A stretch of DNA of 31,096 nucleotides, taken from assembly GCA_035293565.1 (NCBI GenBank), contig DATGMP010000148.1, positions 1-31,096 of the forward strand, read 5' to 3'. Both the position numbers and the translations under genes were made by a program. The stretch is from DATGMP01 sp035293565. GTDB lineage: Bacteria; Pseudomonadota; Alphaproteobacteria; BOG-932; Roseiterribacteraceae. Under the pieces are notes generated by a model, which saw nothing but the letters and a program-made list of their open reading frames with translations, did no database searches and was not told where the DNA came from. Shown here piece after piece: positions 1 through 6,186 of this stretch (positions are counted from its first letter, which is position 1; every line of letters begins with the position of its first letter).

Positions 1-1
1 C

Positions 2-139
2 GTCGACCTTCAGACCGCGATCAATCGATACCTCGCCGAGCACAACCAGGCCCCAAAGCCATTTACATGGACCAAAGATGCCGACACGATCATCGCCGCC
101 GTCAAACGCGGACACCAAACGTTAGATTCGATCCACTAG
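2..139 (+). CDS. IS630-family transposase, C-terminal fragment (cut by window start)
   Basis: The second reading frame is open from the window edge to a TAG at 137-139 and gives the last 45 residues of a protein. Its tail carries the pattern RYLAEHN, then PKPFTWT, then IIAAVKRGHQ and a final LDSIH. From memory this matches the C-terminus of IS630-type (Tc1/mariner-like, DDE) transposases, which cut and paste the element at TA targets. The catalytic DDE residues lie upstream of the window and cannot be judged, so the element may be intact or dead. I could not identify its terminal inverted repeat or a TA duplication downstream. Its presence marks the left end of the window as accessory DNA. 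Confidence 0.75.
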   Translation, partial: VDLQTAINRYLAEHNQAPKPFTWTKDADTIIAAVKRGHQTLDSIH

Positions 140-232
140 GAGCTGTGGCGCGCATTGGCCACTCGCGGACAACCCCATATTCACGAGATCGTTGAGGGTC
201 AAAAGAATCCCGGTTCATCAATCGCGTCGGTC

Positions 233-260
233 ATGGGTTCAAGGCCCACCGGGGTCACCA
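233..260 (+). other. tRNA 3'-end-like segment (T-arm, acceptor strand, CCA), degenerate
   Basis: Bases 235-247 read GGGTTCAAGGCCC, the shape of a tRNA T-arm: four pairs (234-237 with 245-248), a mismatch at the fifth, and a TTCAAGG loop at 238-244. It is followed by exactly seven bases (250-256), an A in the discriminator position and an encoded CCA at 258-260. No matching 5' acceptor strand (GACCCCG) or D-arm lies in the preceding 100 bases, so this is not a working tRNA gene. It could be a tRNA remnant or an attachment-site duplication left by an integrative element, or chance. Apart from this and the promoter at 386-400, I see nothing in the 140-460 spacer. Confidence 0.3.
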
Positions 261-385
261 AAACTCTTACGTGTCCAGCCTTCGGGTATTTCTCATTACC
301 TAAGTGTCGAACTTTTTTACAATCGGTTCTGGGGCGCGGGCACGGCTTAATGGTTAATTTAGGAACTTCAAGTAGTTGTGGAATC

Positions 386-400
386 TGGCATGATTTTTGC
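386..400 (+). promoter_or_regulatory. sigma-54 (RpoN) -24/-12 promoter upstream of the PEP-CTERM gene
   Basis: TGGCATGATTTTTGC has the -24 GG (387-388) and -12 GC (399-400) separated by exactly ten bases, and differs from the consensus TGGCAC-N5-TTGC at one soft position. It predicts a transcript start near 412, about 50 bases before the chosen ATG at 461. An RpoN promoter needs an enhancer-binding activator; I could not identify its site upstream. PEP-CTERM genes in other Proteobacteria are known to be controlled this way through the PrsK/PrsR two-component system. Confidence 0.8.
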
Positions 401-460
401 TTAATCGATCAACTGTAGATGAAATCCATTTTTCCAGCGGATGCTGGCAGGGAGCGCGAG

Positions 461-1168
461 ATGAAGGTCGGACTATTGACGGCTTCGTTGGTTGGGCTTG
501 CGGCGGCGTTTGCCGGAAGCTCGCCGGAAGCTTTCGCGGCGGCATGTACCGCGACGTCCACTACCCCCTGCACCGCAGGGGGCGCGACATTTACGCCGGG
601 CAATGACAGCACTATTCCCGATGCCTCGGGCGCGACTGAAATCGATGATGGCGTGCCGAACGGCTTGAATCCCATTGCTACATTCACACCGAGCAATGAG
701 AGCCCCGCCACGATCACCACGGCCGTGCTGGCGTATCTTTCTGACATCGGCGTGACCGGTACTCAGTATTTGGGCCGGTCGACAGGTGGTTCCGGCAGCG
801 GCGGCCCCGCCGGAACCGGCTTCACCGTAACGAGCGGCGACGGCGGCCTTTCCGGTACCTGGACGTTCAATCCGGGAACTACCGGGCTCGCCGCAGGCTT
901 CGTCGCCATCCATGCCGGCGGCGGCGCATTCGATGTGCTGTACGAGCTCGCCACGCCGGGGAGCCTCTCGGGCGTCTGGGACACGAGCGAAAACGTCAAC
1001 GGCGGCGGCAAGCAGGGCGCCCTATCGAATTTCGACCTGTTCAGCGGTACCACCAGCACCATAATCGTCGGCGGCGGTGGCGGATCCGTTCCCGAGCCCG
1101 GAACCTTGGCGCTTCTGGGTACCGGCCTCCTCGCCTTGGCGAAGTATCGCGGGCGCAAGGCGCGTTAA
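461..1168 (+). CDS. PEP-CTERM sorting domain protein, secreted
   Basis: A 235-residue exported protein. The first ~28 residues form a signal peptide (MKVGLLTASLVGLAAAFAG, then a cleavage region rich in Ala). The C-terminus has the full exosortase sorting signal: VPEPGT at 210-215, a short hydrophobic helix (216-227) and a basic tail ending GRKAR. Such proteins are cleaved at the PEP motif by exosortase and delivered to the surface or matrix. The middle is rich in Gly, Thr and Ser and has no known enzyme motif. I chose ATG 461 over the in-frame ATG 419 because GGGAG at 450-454 is well spaced and the signal peptide then starts at once. Sigma-54 promoter at 386-400, terminator at 1197-1223, so it is a single-gene unit. 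No exosortase is in the window. Confidence 0.9.
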   Translation: MKVGLLTASLVGLAAAFAGSSPEAFAAACTATSTTPCTAGGATFTPGNDSTIPDASGATEIDDGVPNGLNPIATFTPSNESPATITTAVLAYLSDIGVTGTQYLGRSTGGSGSGGPAGTGFTVTSGDGGLSGTWTFNPGTTGLAAGFVAIHAGGGAFDVLYELATPGSLSGVWDTSENVNGGGKQGALSNFDLFSGTTSTIIVGGGGGSVPEPGTLALLGTGLLALAKYRGRKAR

Positions 1169-1196
1169 CGCATCGAACAGATCCGGTTTGCAATCC

Positions 1197-1223
1197 AAGG
1201 GCGGCTTAACGGCCGCCCTTTTT
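1197..1223 (+). terminator. Rho-independent terminator of the PEP-CTERM gene
   Basis: AAGGGCGGC (1197-1205) pairs perfectly with GCCGCCCTT (1212-1220) around a six-base loop, and the stem runs directly into a T-run (1219-1223). It starts 28 bases after the stop codon and isolates the upstream gene from the next one. Confidence 0.9.
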
Positions 1224-1305
1224 CTTCATGCACTGCGCAATTTCGATTAGAGTAAGTATCAGCCAGGAAGGCACTGGCGCGCACCCGCAGGTTTGAACAA
1301 CCTTC

Positions 1306-1845
1306 ATGATTCGTTTGTTGCTGATACTCCTCTTCGTCGTTTTCCACGCGCGCCTCGCGCTCGCGGATTCGAACATCAAAGCATTCGATCTCCAGACCAT
1401 GCCGCAGCGTGAGCGCGATTTCATTGGCATTCTAAGACAAGCTCAAGACAAGTTCGGGGGGGCGCGAACTACGGAATCAAGGAGAAATGTGCGTCTTGAA
1501 ATGCAGATGCACTTGGCCGATTTCGCAAAGCTGTCGCCATCGGCGCTGGATTGGATCGGGGTCGTCCACAGGACTCATACGGACCGCGCGGGTTTTGCTT
1601 CGATTAGCATCGAGATCTGGCCGGATATAAATTTCTCGACAGCTACAAGCCGGCTGGCCGATCCCCAAAATCAGACGCTGATTACCGCCGGCACGAAACT
1701 CTACGAAACCGTCAGCCGCCTCGAGACAGGACGGGTCGTCAAATTCGGCGCGGTCCTTATTGGCGGCCGCCTGGCAAGCGACGAAGAAATGGTGCGGCAT
1801 CCCGTGGTAATGGTACGCTTCACGTCTTTGACGCCGGAAGACTGA
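1306..1845 (+). CDS. Secreted protein of unknown function
   Basis: A 179-residue protein I do not recognise. Residues 1-20 (MIRLLLILLFVVFHARLALA) are a clear signal peptide with an Ala-x-Ala cleavage site before DSNIKAF, so the mature protein is periplasmic or secreted. The mature part has no cysteine, no membrane segment and no catalytic motif that I can name. It alternates amphipathic helix (LRQAQDKF, LEMQMHLADF) with beta-like stretches (AGFASISIEIWPDI, GRVVKFGAVLIGG), a mixed alpha/beta fold. The ribosome site is weak and no clear promoter precedes it; the terminator at 1197-1223 separates it from the PEP-CTERM gene. It is flanked by two sigma-54-controlled genes, but I see no sigma-54 site of its own. 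Confidence 0.75.
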   Translation: MIRLLLILLFVVFHARLALADSNIKAFDLQTMPQRERDFIGILRQAQDKFGGARTTESRRNVRLEMQMHLADFAKLSPSALDWIGVVHRTHTDRAGFASISIEIWPDINFSTATSRLADPQNQTLITAGTKLYETVSRLETGRVVKFGAVLIGGRLASDEEMVRHPVVMVRFTSLTPED

Positions 1846-1951
1846 CCTACATCTTACCACACCGTGGCTGGCGGCAGCTTTTGCCGAGATCTTTCAGCAG
1901 GATAGTTGTCTGGCGCACCTACAACACCTTGATACTGCTATATATCCGGCG

Positions 1952-1967
1952 TGGCACGCTTCTTGCT
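1952..1967 (+). promoter_or_regulatory. sigma-54 (RpoN) -24/-12 promoter upstream of the 67-residue gene
   Basis: TGGCACGCTTCTTGCT matches the full RpoN consensus TGGCACG-N4-TTGCW, with GG (1953-1954) and GC (1965-1966) ten bases apart. It predicts a start near 1978, just before the strong Shine-Dalgarno AAGGAG at 1985-1990. Upstream, GTTGT (1905-1909) and ACAAC (1921-1925) form an inverted repeat that could be an activator site; that is inference only. Confidence 0.85.
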
Positions 1968-1996
1968 TAACTCAGAGCGGAGTTAAGGAGCAGACC

Positions 1997-2200
1997 ATGT
2001 TTCGACAGATAAAAACGACCCCGACCTCTGAGAAGACAGGCGCGGCACAAGGGAAAACGGACTTGCTGGGCTCGAATGCCGACGAGTGTCTTCGGCTCGC
2101 GCGCGAGACGCGAGACCGCGCGATTCGCAACGAGCTGCTGAGGCTCGCCCACAGCTATCGCAACAGGGCCCGCGCGCTGCTGATGCCGAAGGCAGGCTAG
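1997..2200 (+). CDS. Small soluble helical protein under sigma-54 control
   Basis: A 67-residue protein with no signal peptide and no membrane segment. The N-terminal third is polar and probably flexible; from about residue 27 it reads as two amphipathic helices (NADECLRLARETRDRAIR, then NELLRLAHSYRNRARAL), very rich in Arg and Leu. Short proteins with this C-L-x-L-A...L-L-x-L-A pattern are common as unannotated genes in alphaproteobacteria, but I know no function. The start is firm: AAGGAG at 1985-1990 lies six bases before the ATG and a consensus RpoN promoter lies 30 bases upstream. Its stop is six bases from the convergent lipoprotein gene. Shared promoter type suggests co-regulation with the PEP-CTERM gene. 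Confidence 0.8.
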   Translation: MFRQIKTTPTSEKTGAAQGKTDLLGSNADECLRLARETRDRAIRNELLRLAHSYRNRARALLMPKAG

Positions 2201-2206
2201 GCGCGG

Positions 2207-2449
2207 TCAGTCCTTGAAATAGCCGCGCCGATAAAGGCAGTCGCTATAGAGGTCGTCGGCCACCCCGTTATCGATCGTACCCTTGGCGATGCCCTGAGCC
2301 TGCGCCTTCGCCTGGATTTTGCACTCCTGCTTGCCGCGGTCGAGCGGCACGCCGGCATTGTCGTAGGGCTTCAGCTTCGCATCCGCCGAATCGCTGCAGG
2401 CCGGCAGCAGCAGCGTGGCCGTCAGAGCCAGAATTCCAACCGCTTTCAT
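2207..2449 (-). CDS. Small lipoprotein, function unknown
   Basis: From the chosen ATG (2449) the product is 80 residues: a short signal peptide ending in the lipobox LLPAC, with Cys18 as the predicted lipidation site, then a polar mature chain. The mature part has two further cysteines (in QECKIQA and SDCLYRRGY) that could form a disulfide. Small lipoproteins ending in a Cys-x-x-x-RGY motif are frequent in Proteobacteria without an assigned role. Two ATGs stand side by side (2452 and 2449) after AGAGGG; the second has the better spacing. The frame extends further upstream but without a signal peptide at its start. The gene follows the SDR gene by about 35 bases on the same strand and may be co-transcribed. 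Confidence 0.75.
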   Translation of the reverse strand: MKAVGILALTATLLLPACSDSADAKLKPYDNAGVPLDRGKQECKIQAKAQAQGIAKGTIDNGVADDLYSDCLYRRGYFKD

Positions 2450-2483
2450 CATCCCTCTTGTCGTTGCGCCCGCTCCCCTCGCG

Positions 2484-3281
2484 TCAGTTGCCTTGCGGGT
2501 TACGCGCCGGCGGGACGCCGCCATAAGTATGCCAGGAGGCCGCGACGAGCCAACCGGCGTCGACCGGGATATTGACGCCGGTGATCGCCGACGCCTCGTC
2601 GGACGCGAGGAAGGCGACGGCGCGGGCGATCTCGTCCGGGCGAACCAGCCGCCCCATGGCCGTGCTGGGCAAGATCGAGGCCGGATCGCGCTCGCCCCGA
2701 TCGATCAGCGATTGCAGCAAAGGGGTCAAGGTATAGCCGGGCGACACGCAATTGACTCGCACCCCTGAGCGTCCCCAATCGGCGGCAAGGCTTGCCGTCA
2801 GGCTGATCACCGCCGCCTTGGCCGAGGCGTAAGCGTGGACCGGCGTCGCGCGCATGCCCGTAATCGAGGCGATGTTCACGATGGCGCCCTTGCCCCGCTC
2901 GGCCATATGGCGGCCGAACGCCACCGCGGTCACGAACACGCCGCGCAGATCGGTCTCCTGCATGCGGTCCCAAACGTCGAGCGACAGCTTCTCCGCGGGA
3001 ACCGGAAGCTGAGTCACGCCTGCATTGCAGACCGTGATGTTCACGGGTCCGACCTCGGCTTCGATCCGCTCGGCCGCCGCCTCGACCGATCTAGGCGATC
3101 GGACGTCCATCTCGAAGGCCACGCCGCCAAGTGAGCTCGCAACCGCCTTGGCGCCTTCGAGATTCACGTCGGTGACGACGGCCTTTGCGCCCCGCTCGGC
3201 GAACAGCCGCGCGCACGCTTCGCCGATCCCGCTCGCACCGCCGGTGACGACCGCGATCCGGCCGGTCAGAAGAAAGGACAT
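2484..3281 (-). CDS. SDR-family NAD(P)-dependent oxidoreductase
   Basis: A classical short-chain dehydrogenase/reductase of 265 residues. It has the cofactor glycine motif TGGASGIG (13-20), an Asp at the end of the second strand (VTDVN, D38) that favours NAD over NADP, NAG (86-88), the catalytic Ser139 and YASAK with Tyr151 and Lys155. The fourth tetrad residue, normally Asn in helix 4, appears to be Asp111 (ETDLRGVF), which is unusual. The substrate cannot be read from sequence. A Shine-Dalgarno-like AAGGGGG/AGGG stretch precedes the ATG. It lies 67 bases downstream of the TetR gene on the same strand, with a 7-bp stem-loop (3313-3339) between them. Opposite is a divergent Rieske oxygenase, so a dehydrogenation step in the same catabolic route is likely. 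Confidence 0.9.
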   Translation of the reverse strand: MSFLLTGRIAVVTGGASGIGEACARLFAERGAKAVVTDVNLEGAKAVASSLGGVAFEMDVRSPRSVEAAAERIEAEVGPVNITVCNAGVTQLPVPAEKLSLDVWDRMQETDLRGVFVTAVAFGRHMAERGKGAIVNIASITGMRATPVHAYASAKAAVISLTASLAADWGRSGVRVNCVSPGYTLTPLLQSLIDRGERDPASILPSTAMGRLVRPDEIARAVAFLASDEASAITGVNIPVDAGWLVAASWHTYGGVPPARNPQGN

Positions 3282-3348
3282 GCGGCCCTACCCCCTTCGG
3301 ATTTTCGGTATTCTTGCCGGTCGAGACGCGAGCGGCAAGTCCGGCCTT

Positions 3349-4113
3349 CTACCCGCTCTTGCCGAATCCGGCACCGGCGATCATGGCTTCGATGCCGCGG
3401 ATCAGATGACGGAAGCCGAATTCGATCATCGCGTCGACATCGAGCGTCGGCGTATAGGGAATCATGTCGGTTTCCATGATTTGGCGCTGCTGCGGATTCA
3501 AATAGTCCAGGCTGTCGGCGACATCGATCGCGCCGTAGCCCTTGGCTGCCTGCCCCCGTCCCTCGAAGCTCAACAGCACGTCGGCCGTGCCGATGGTGAG
3601 GAGGCCCGCCGTCTCGGTCATGAACCAGGTCACCGCATTGTTGAGCTTCCGGCCGCGCAGCCCGAGGGCATGGAGCGTCTCGATGACCGGCATCTGGACA
3701 CGGAGCCATGCGCCGGACAGGTGTCCATTCCAAGCCATCAGCCGATGCAGCGTCCGGTGCTCCTCGAAATGCGATTTGAGCGCCCACTGCCAGGCGAACA
3801 GCGTCTCCTGCCAGGTCGCACCCGGCTTCACCACCATGTGGAATTGGGCGAAGACATGATCGGCCAGCGCTTCCAGAAGCGCCTCGCGGCTCGGGAAATA
3901 GCGGTAGAGCGCCATCGTGGTCGTACCGAGCGCCTGGGCGATCCTGGTCATCGTGAATTCTTCGGCCGGGCAGCCCTCCATCAGCGTGAGCGCGGCCTGG
4001 ATGACGGCTTCGGTCGAAAGCCGCGCCGGGCGACCGCGGCGCTTGGGCGTGCGCGGGTGGCGGTCGATCGCGGCCGGAGCCGCCGCCTCCTTCGTCTTGC
4101 TCATCATCGTCAT
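3349..4113 (-). CDS. TetR/AcrR-family transcriptional regulator
   Basis: Up to 254 residues. After a basic, low-complexity N-terminus (TPKRRGRPARLS) comes a TetR helix-turn-helix at about 33-80: AVIQAALTLMEG, FTMTRIAQALG, then TTMALYRYFPSREALLEAL, the typical recognition helix and following Tyr-x-x-Phe. The rest is the all-helical ligand-binding and dimer domain, with several Trp and Met residues that could line a hydrophobic pocket. Three start codons are possible (4113, 4107, 4104); none has a good Shine-Dalgarno and the operator-like repeat begins three bases before the first. It diverges from the Rieske oxygenase and precedes the SDR gene, so it probably represses this module and itself until an inducer binds. 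Confidence 0.9.
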   Translation of the reverse strand: MTMMSKTKEAAAPAAIDRHPRTPKRRGRPARLSTEAVIQAALTLMEGCPAEEFTMTRIAQALGTTTMALYRYFPSREALLEALADHVFAQFHMVVKPGATWQETLFAWQWALKSHFEEHRTLHRLMAWNGHLSGAWLRVQMPVIETLHALGLRGRKLNNAVTWFMTETAGLLTIGTADVLLSFEGRGQAAKGYGAIDVADSLDYLNPQQRQIMETDMIPYTPTLDVDAMIEFGFRHLIRGIEAMIAGAGFGKSG

Positions 4114-4115
4114 TT

Positions 4116-4132
4116 AGTTTAGCATATAAACT
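4116..4132. promoter_or_regulatory. TetR-type operator, perfect inverted repeat in the divergent promoter
   Basis: AGTTTA (4116-4121) and TAAACT (4127-4132) are exact inverted repeats with a five-base spacer, in the only AT-rich patch between the divergent TetR and Rieske genes. On the minus strand TTGGGC-N17-TAAACT, and on the plus strand TTGCTC-N17-TAGCAT, are weak promoter candidates whose -10 boxes overlap the repeat, so one bound dimer could block both. A second palindrome, TTGGGCCCAA, lies at 4135-4144. The assignment to the neighbouring regulator is inference from position. Confidence 0.6.
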
Positions 4133-4236
4133 GATTGGGCCCAAATGGCTAACAAGCATGCGCGGGCGTGGTGCCCGATAAAAGCGTTTGCCGCAACGAT
4201 TTTACCGCAAGAGCGACCAAGACGGAGGATTCGGAT

Positions 4237-5421
4237 ATGGATCGGGCTGCCCGCATCGCCATCGCAAAGCAGGTCATCGACATGCTGGACAAGGACGAAG
4301 TCCAGATGGGCGAGGAGTCGATCGAGTTCGATATCGGCCGCTTCGTCGACAAAGAGCGTTTCGAGCTCGAGAAGGAGGAGTTCTTCCGGAAGCGCGCGCA
4401 GCTCATCGCCTATTCGGCCGATATTCCTAATCCGGGCGACTATTACGCCACCAATATCGCCGGCAAGCCGATTCTGATGACCCGCGGCAAGGACGGAAAG
4501 GCGCACGCCTTCCTGAATGCTTGCCGCCATCGCGGCGTTCCGCTGGCGGAAGGCTGCGGCCACGCCGCCGGCTTCACCTGCCGCTATCACGGCTGGACGT
4601 TCGCTCTGAACGGCGACCTCATCTCGGTTCCTAGCCGCAATGCCTTCGACGAGGACCAGCTGCGCAATCGCGGGCTGATCGAGCTGCCGCTGGCCGAAGA
4701 GATCGGGCTCATCCTGGTCCATCCTCAGCCCGGCGCTCATTTGGATTTCGATGAGTTCTTCGGCCCCATGAAGGCGAATCTCGCCGGCTACCATTTCGAG
4801 AACCTGCGGTTGGTCAAAGAGTATCGCGCACCGGCGAGGATCAACTGGAAGCACGCGGTCGACGGCGGGGTCGAAGGTTATCACGTCCCCTATCTGCATC
4901 CTCAGACTGTCGGTCCGATGACGCTGCCGCAGTTTCTGCATATCGATTTCGGCCTGCATCACACGCTGGTGTCGGTTCAGCCCTCGATCAAGGAATTCCG
5001 CCACAAGCCCGAATCGGAATGGCCGGAATATTGCGGCTTCGCGGTCTCGAACGCGATCTTCCCCAACACGGTGATCGGCGCGGGCGAGCTGATGTCCTTC
5101 TTCCAGCGCAGCGATCCGAGCGACGAGCCGGGCAAATGCGACTACATCTTCCGGCTCTATGGCTGGGATCGCGACGCGTCGGACGAGATCAAGGCCCGGG
5201 ACCAGGAAGTCGCCGACCTGCTGATCCGCGTCGCGCTCGAAGAAGACATGAAGGTTCAATCGCAGTCGCAGATCATGATGGAGGAAGGCGCGGTGCCGTC
5301 CATCCTGCTCGGGCGTCGCGAGCAGAACGTGCTCCGCATGCACAAGAACTACGACCGCCTGATCGGCCACGACCCCGCCGCGGCGCTCAGGGCCCAGCGG
5401 TTGGCGGAGGCGGCGGAATAA
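4237..5421 (+). CDS. Rieske non-heme iron oxygenase, alpha (catalytic) subunit
   Basis: A 394-residue aromatic-ring-hydroxylating-type oxygenase subunit. The N-terminal Rieske domain binds the [2Fe-2S] cluster through Cys96, His98 (CRHRG), Cys115 and His118 (CRYHGW). The catalytic domain has the mononuclear iron ligands His216 and His221 (EGYHVPYLH) and probably Asp337 (ALEEDMKV), with NWK at 203-205 and the electron-bridging acidic residue at Glu213. Such enzymes insert oxygen into aromatic or alicyclic substrates and need a ferredoxin and reductase, none of which are here. The ATG at 4237 was chosen over an upstream in-frame start because GGAGG at 4224-4228 fits it well. It is divergent from the TetR/SDR genes. 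The substrate is unknown. Confidence 0.92.
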   Translation: MDRAARIAIAKQVIDMLDKDEVQMGEESIEFDIGRFVDKERFELEKEEFFRKRAQLIAYSADIPNPGDYYATNIAGKPILMTRGKDGKAHAFLNACRHRGVPLAEGCGHAAGFTCRYHGWTFALNGDLISVPSRNAFDEDQLRNRGLIELPLAEEIGLILVHPQPGAHLDFDEFFGPMKANLAGYHFENLRLVKEYRAPARINWKHAVDGGVEGYHVPYLHPQTVGPMTLPQFLHIDFGLHHTLVSVQPSIKEFRHKPESEWPEYCGFAVSNAIFPNTVIGAGELMSFFQRSDPSDEPGKCDYIFRLYGWDRDASDEIKARDQEVADLLIRVALEEDMKVQSQSQIMMEEGAVPSILLGRREQNVLRMHKNYDRLIGHDPAAALRAQRLAEAAE

Positions 5422-5433
5422 ACGCAGTCAAAT

Positions 5434-5567
5434 CCTCCCCCTGCGGGAGGCGCAGGAGCAGGGGTGGCGCCGTTAGCGCCGCCCTCGCTCGTCGTCGATT
5501 GCACTGGTGGAGACACCCCTCCCCTTGCCCCTCCCACTTGGGGAGCGGGATTCGAGGAGGGGGTCTC
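5434..5567. repeat. Palindromic intergenic repeat cluster (REP-like)
   Basis: Three stem-loops follow one another between convergent genes: CCTCCC/GGGAGG at 5434-5450, GGCGC/GCGCC at 5466-5480, and a long imperfect hairpin at 5510-5567 whose arms are GAGACACCCCTCC and GGAGGGGGTCTC (one bulged A) with an inner CTCCC/GGGAG-type pairing. C-rich and G-rich arms of this kind resemble dispersed intergenic palindromes of GC-rich alphaproteobacteria. No second copy is in this window, so dispersal is inference. It can also act as a two-way transcription stop for the Rieske gene and the convergent secreted-protein gene. Confidence 0.6.
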
Positions 5568-5574
5568 GAGTCGC

Positions 5575-5910
5575 CTACTGCCCAATCTGTTTGGACACCG
5601 CATTCTCCTGCTGGTTCAGCGTGCGCTGCTCCTGCTTGGTGATGTGCGTGTCATTCTGGCCCGCCATGTCGCGCTCCTCCTGGCGTATCTGGCGATCGTC
5701 CTTGTGAAGCTGCGCGGCCTGGGCATGGGTCATCTCGCCCTCCTTGACCTCTTTATGAATCCGCTTGTTCTGGTTGTTCAGGCGGTTGTTAACTTCCTCG
5801 CGGCGCGGATGCTCCTTCTGCCAGGTCGTGTCCGCCAGGGCAGTCGTCGAAGCGCCGAAAACGGCGATCGCTGCGACCGCGCACAAGAACGGTTTCAAAT
5901 TGCTCGTCAT
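5575..5910 (-). CDS. Small secreted Gln/Lys/Glu-rich protein, function unknown
   Basis: A 111-residue protein with a signal peptide (hydrophobic core CAVAAIAVFGAS, cleavage after ALA at about residue 26). The mature chain is charged, lacks cysteine and is probably all helix: TTWQKEHPRREEVNNRL, NQNKRIHKEVKEG, MTHAQAAQLHKDD, RQIRQEERDMA and a C-terminal EQRTLNQQENAVSKQIGQ. From memory this composition and order recur in a widespread family of uncharacterised periplasmic proteins of Proteobacteria; no enzymatic motif is visible. A strong GAGGGAG ribosome site stands before the ATG. It is a single gene, with the palindromic cluster at its 3' end and a 268-base spacer on its 5' side. Confidence 0.85.
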   Translation of the reverse strand: MTSNLKPFLCAVAAIAVFGASTTALADTTWQKEHPRREEVNNRLNNQNKRIHKEVKEGEMTHAQAAQLHKDDRQIRQEERDMAGQNDTHITKQEQRTLNQQENAVSKQIGQ

Positions 5911-6030
5911 TGCTGCTCTCCCTCTTAGGGTCGCGTACTCGACGCGACGGATGCGCGATCAACGAGTCGGATTTTCATGCACTGCGCGACATGAACAAAG
6001 TTTAACCGCCGCGCGTTTGGACGGATGCAG

Positions 6031-6044
6031 AGCGCCATGGCGCT
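6031..6044. repeat. Perfect 14-bp palindrome in the spacer upstream of the ferritin-like gene
   Basis: AGCGCCATGGCGCT is its own reverse complement. It lies about 135 bases before the ferritin-like start and 120 bases before the divergent secreted-protein start. It could be a regulator site; nothing links it to a named protein. No convincing promoter was found elsewhere in 5911-6178. Confidence 0.4.
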
Positions 6045-6172
6045 TCCGGGAAGGTAACATTTTGACCGACCGCGCATTTCGCGCCGGCGGCAGCCGGCAT
6101 CGCATTACGCAGTTGTAATCCGCGGGTCATCTATCTTTCTCCGGGGCTCCTGGCGGCAACCCCATGCCGAGG

Positions 6173-6186
6173 TGCCTCATGAGGCA
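6173..6186. repeat. Perfect 14-bp palindrome centred on the ferritin-like start codon
   Basis: TGCCTCATGAGGCA is fully self-complementary and places the ATG (6179) at its middle. In mRNA it can only make a very tight hairpin, so a DNA-binding site or chance is as likely as translational control. Confidence 0.4.

Noticed and set aside
155..418. An 87-codon plus-strand frame before the PEP-CTERM gene
   Set aside because: It runs through the sigma-54 promoter and the tRNA-like segment, has no ribosome site and no protein-like pattern.
1225..1238. A 14-base exact match (TTCATGCACTGCGC) also found at 5974-5987
   Set aside because: In 31 kb on both strands a few 14-base matches are expected by chance, the flanks do not match, and no shared context exists.
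4114..5370. A 418-codon minus-strand frame opposite the Rieske oxygenase
   Set aside because: The plus-strand frame has all Rieske and iron ligands; the antisense translation has no recognisable domain and would run across the operator region.
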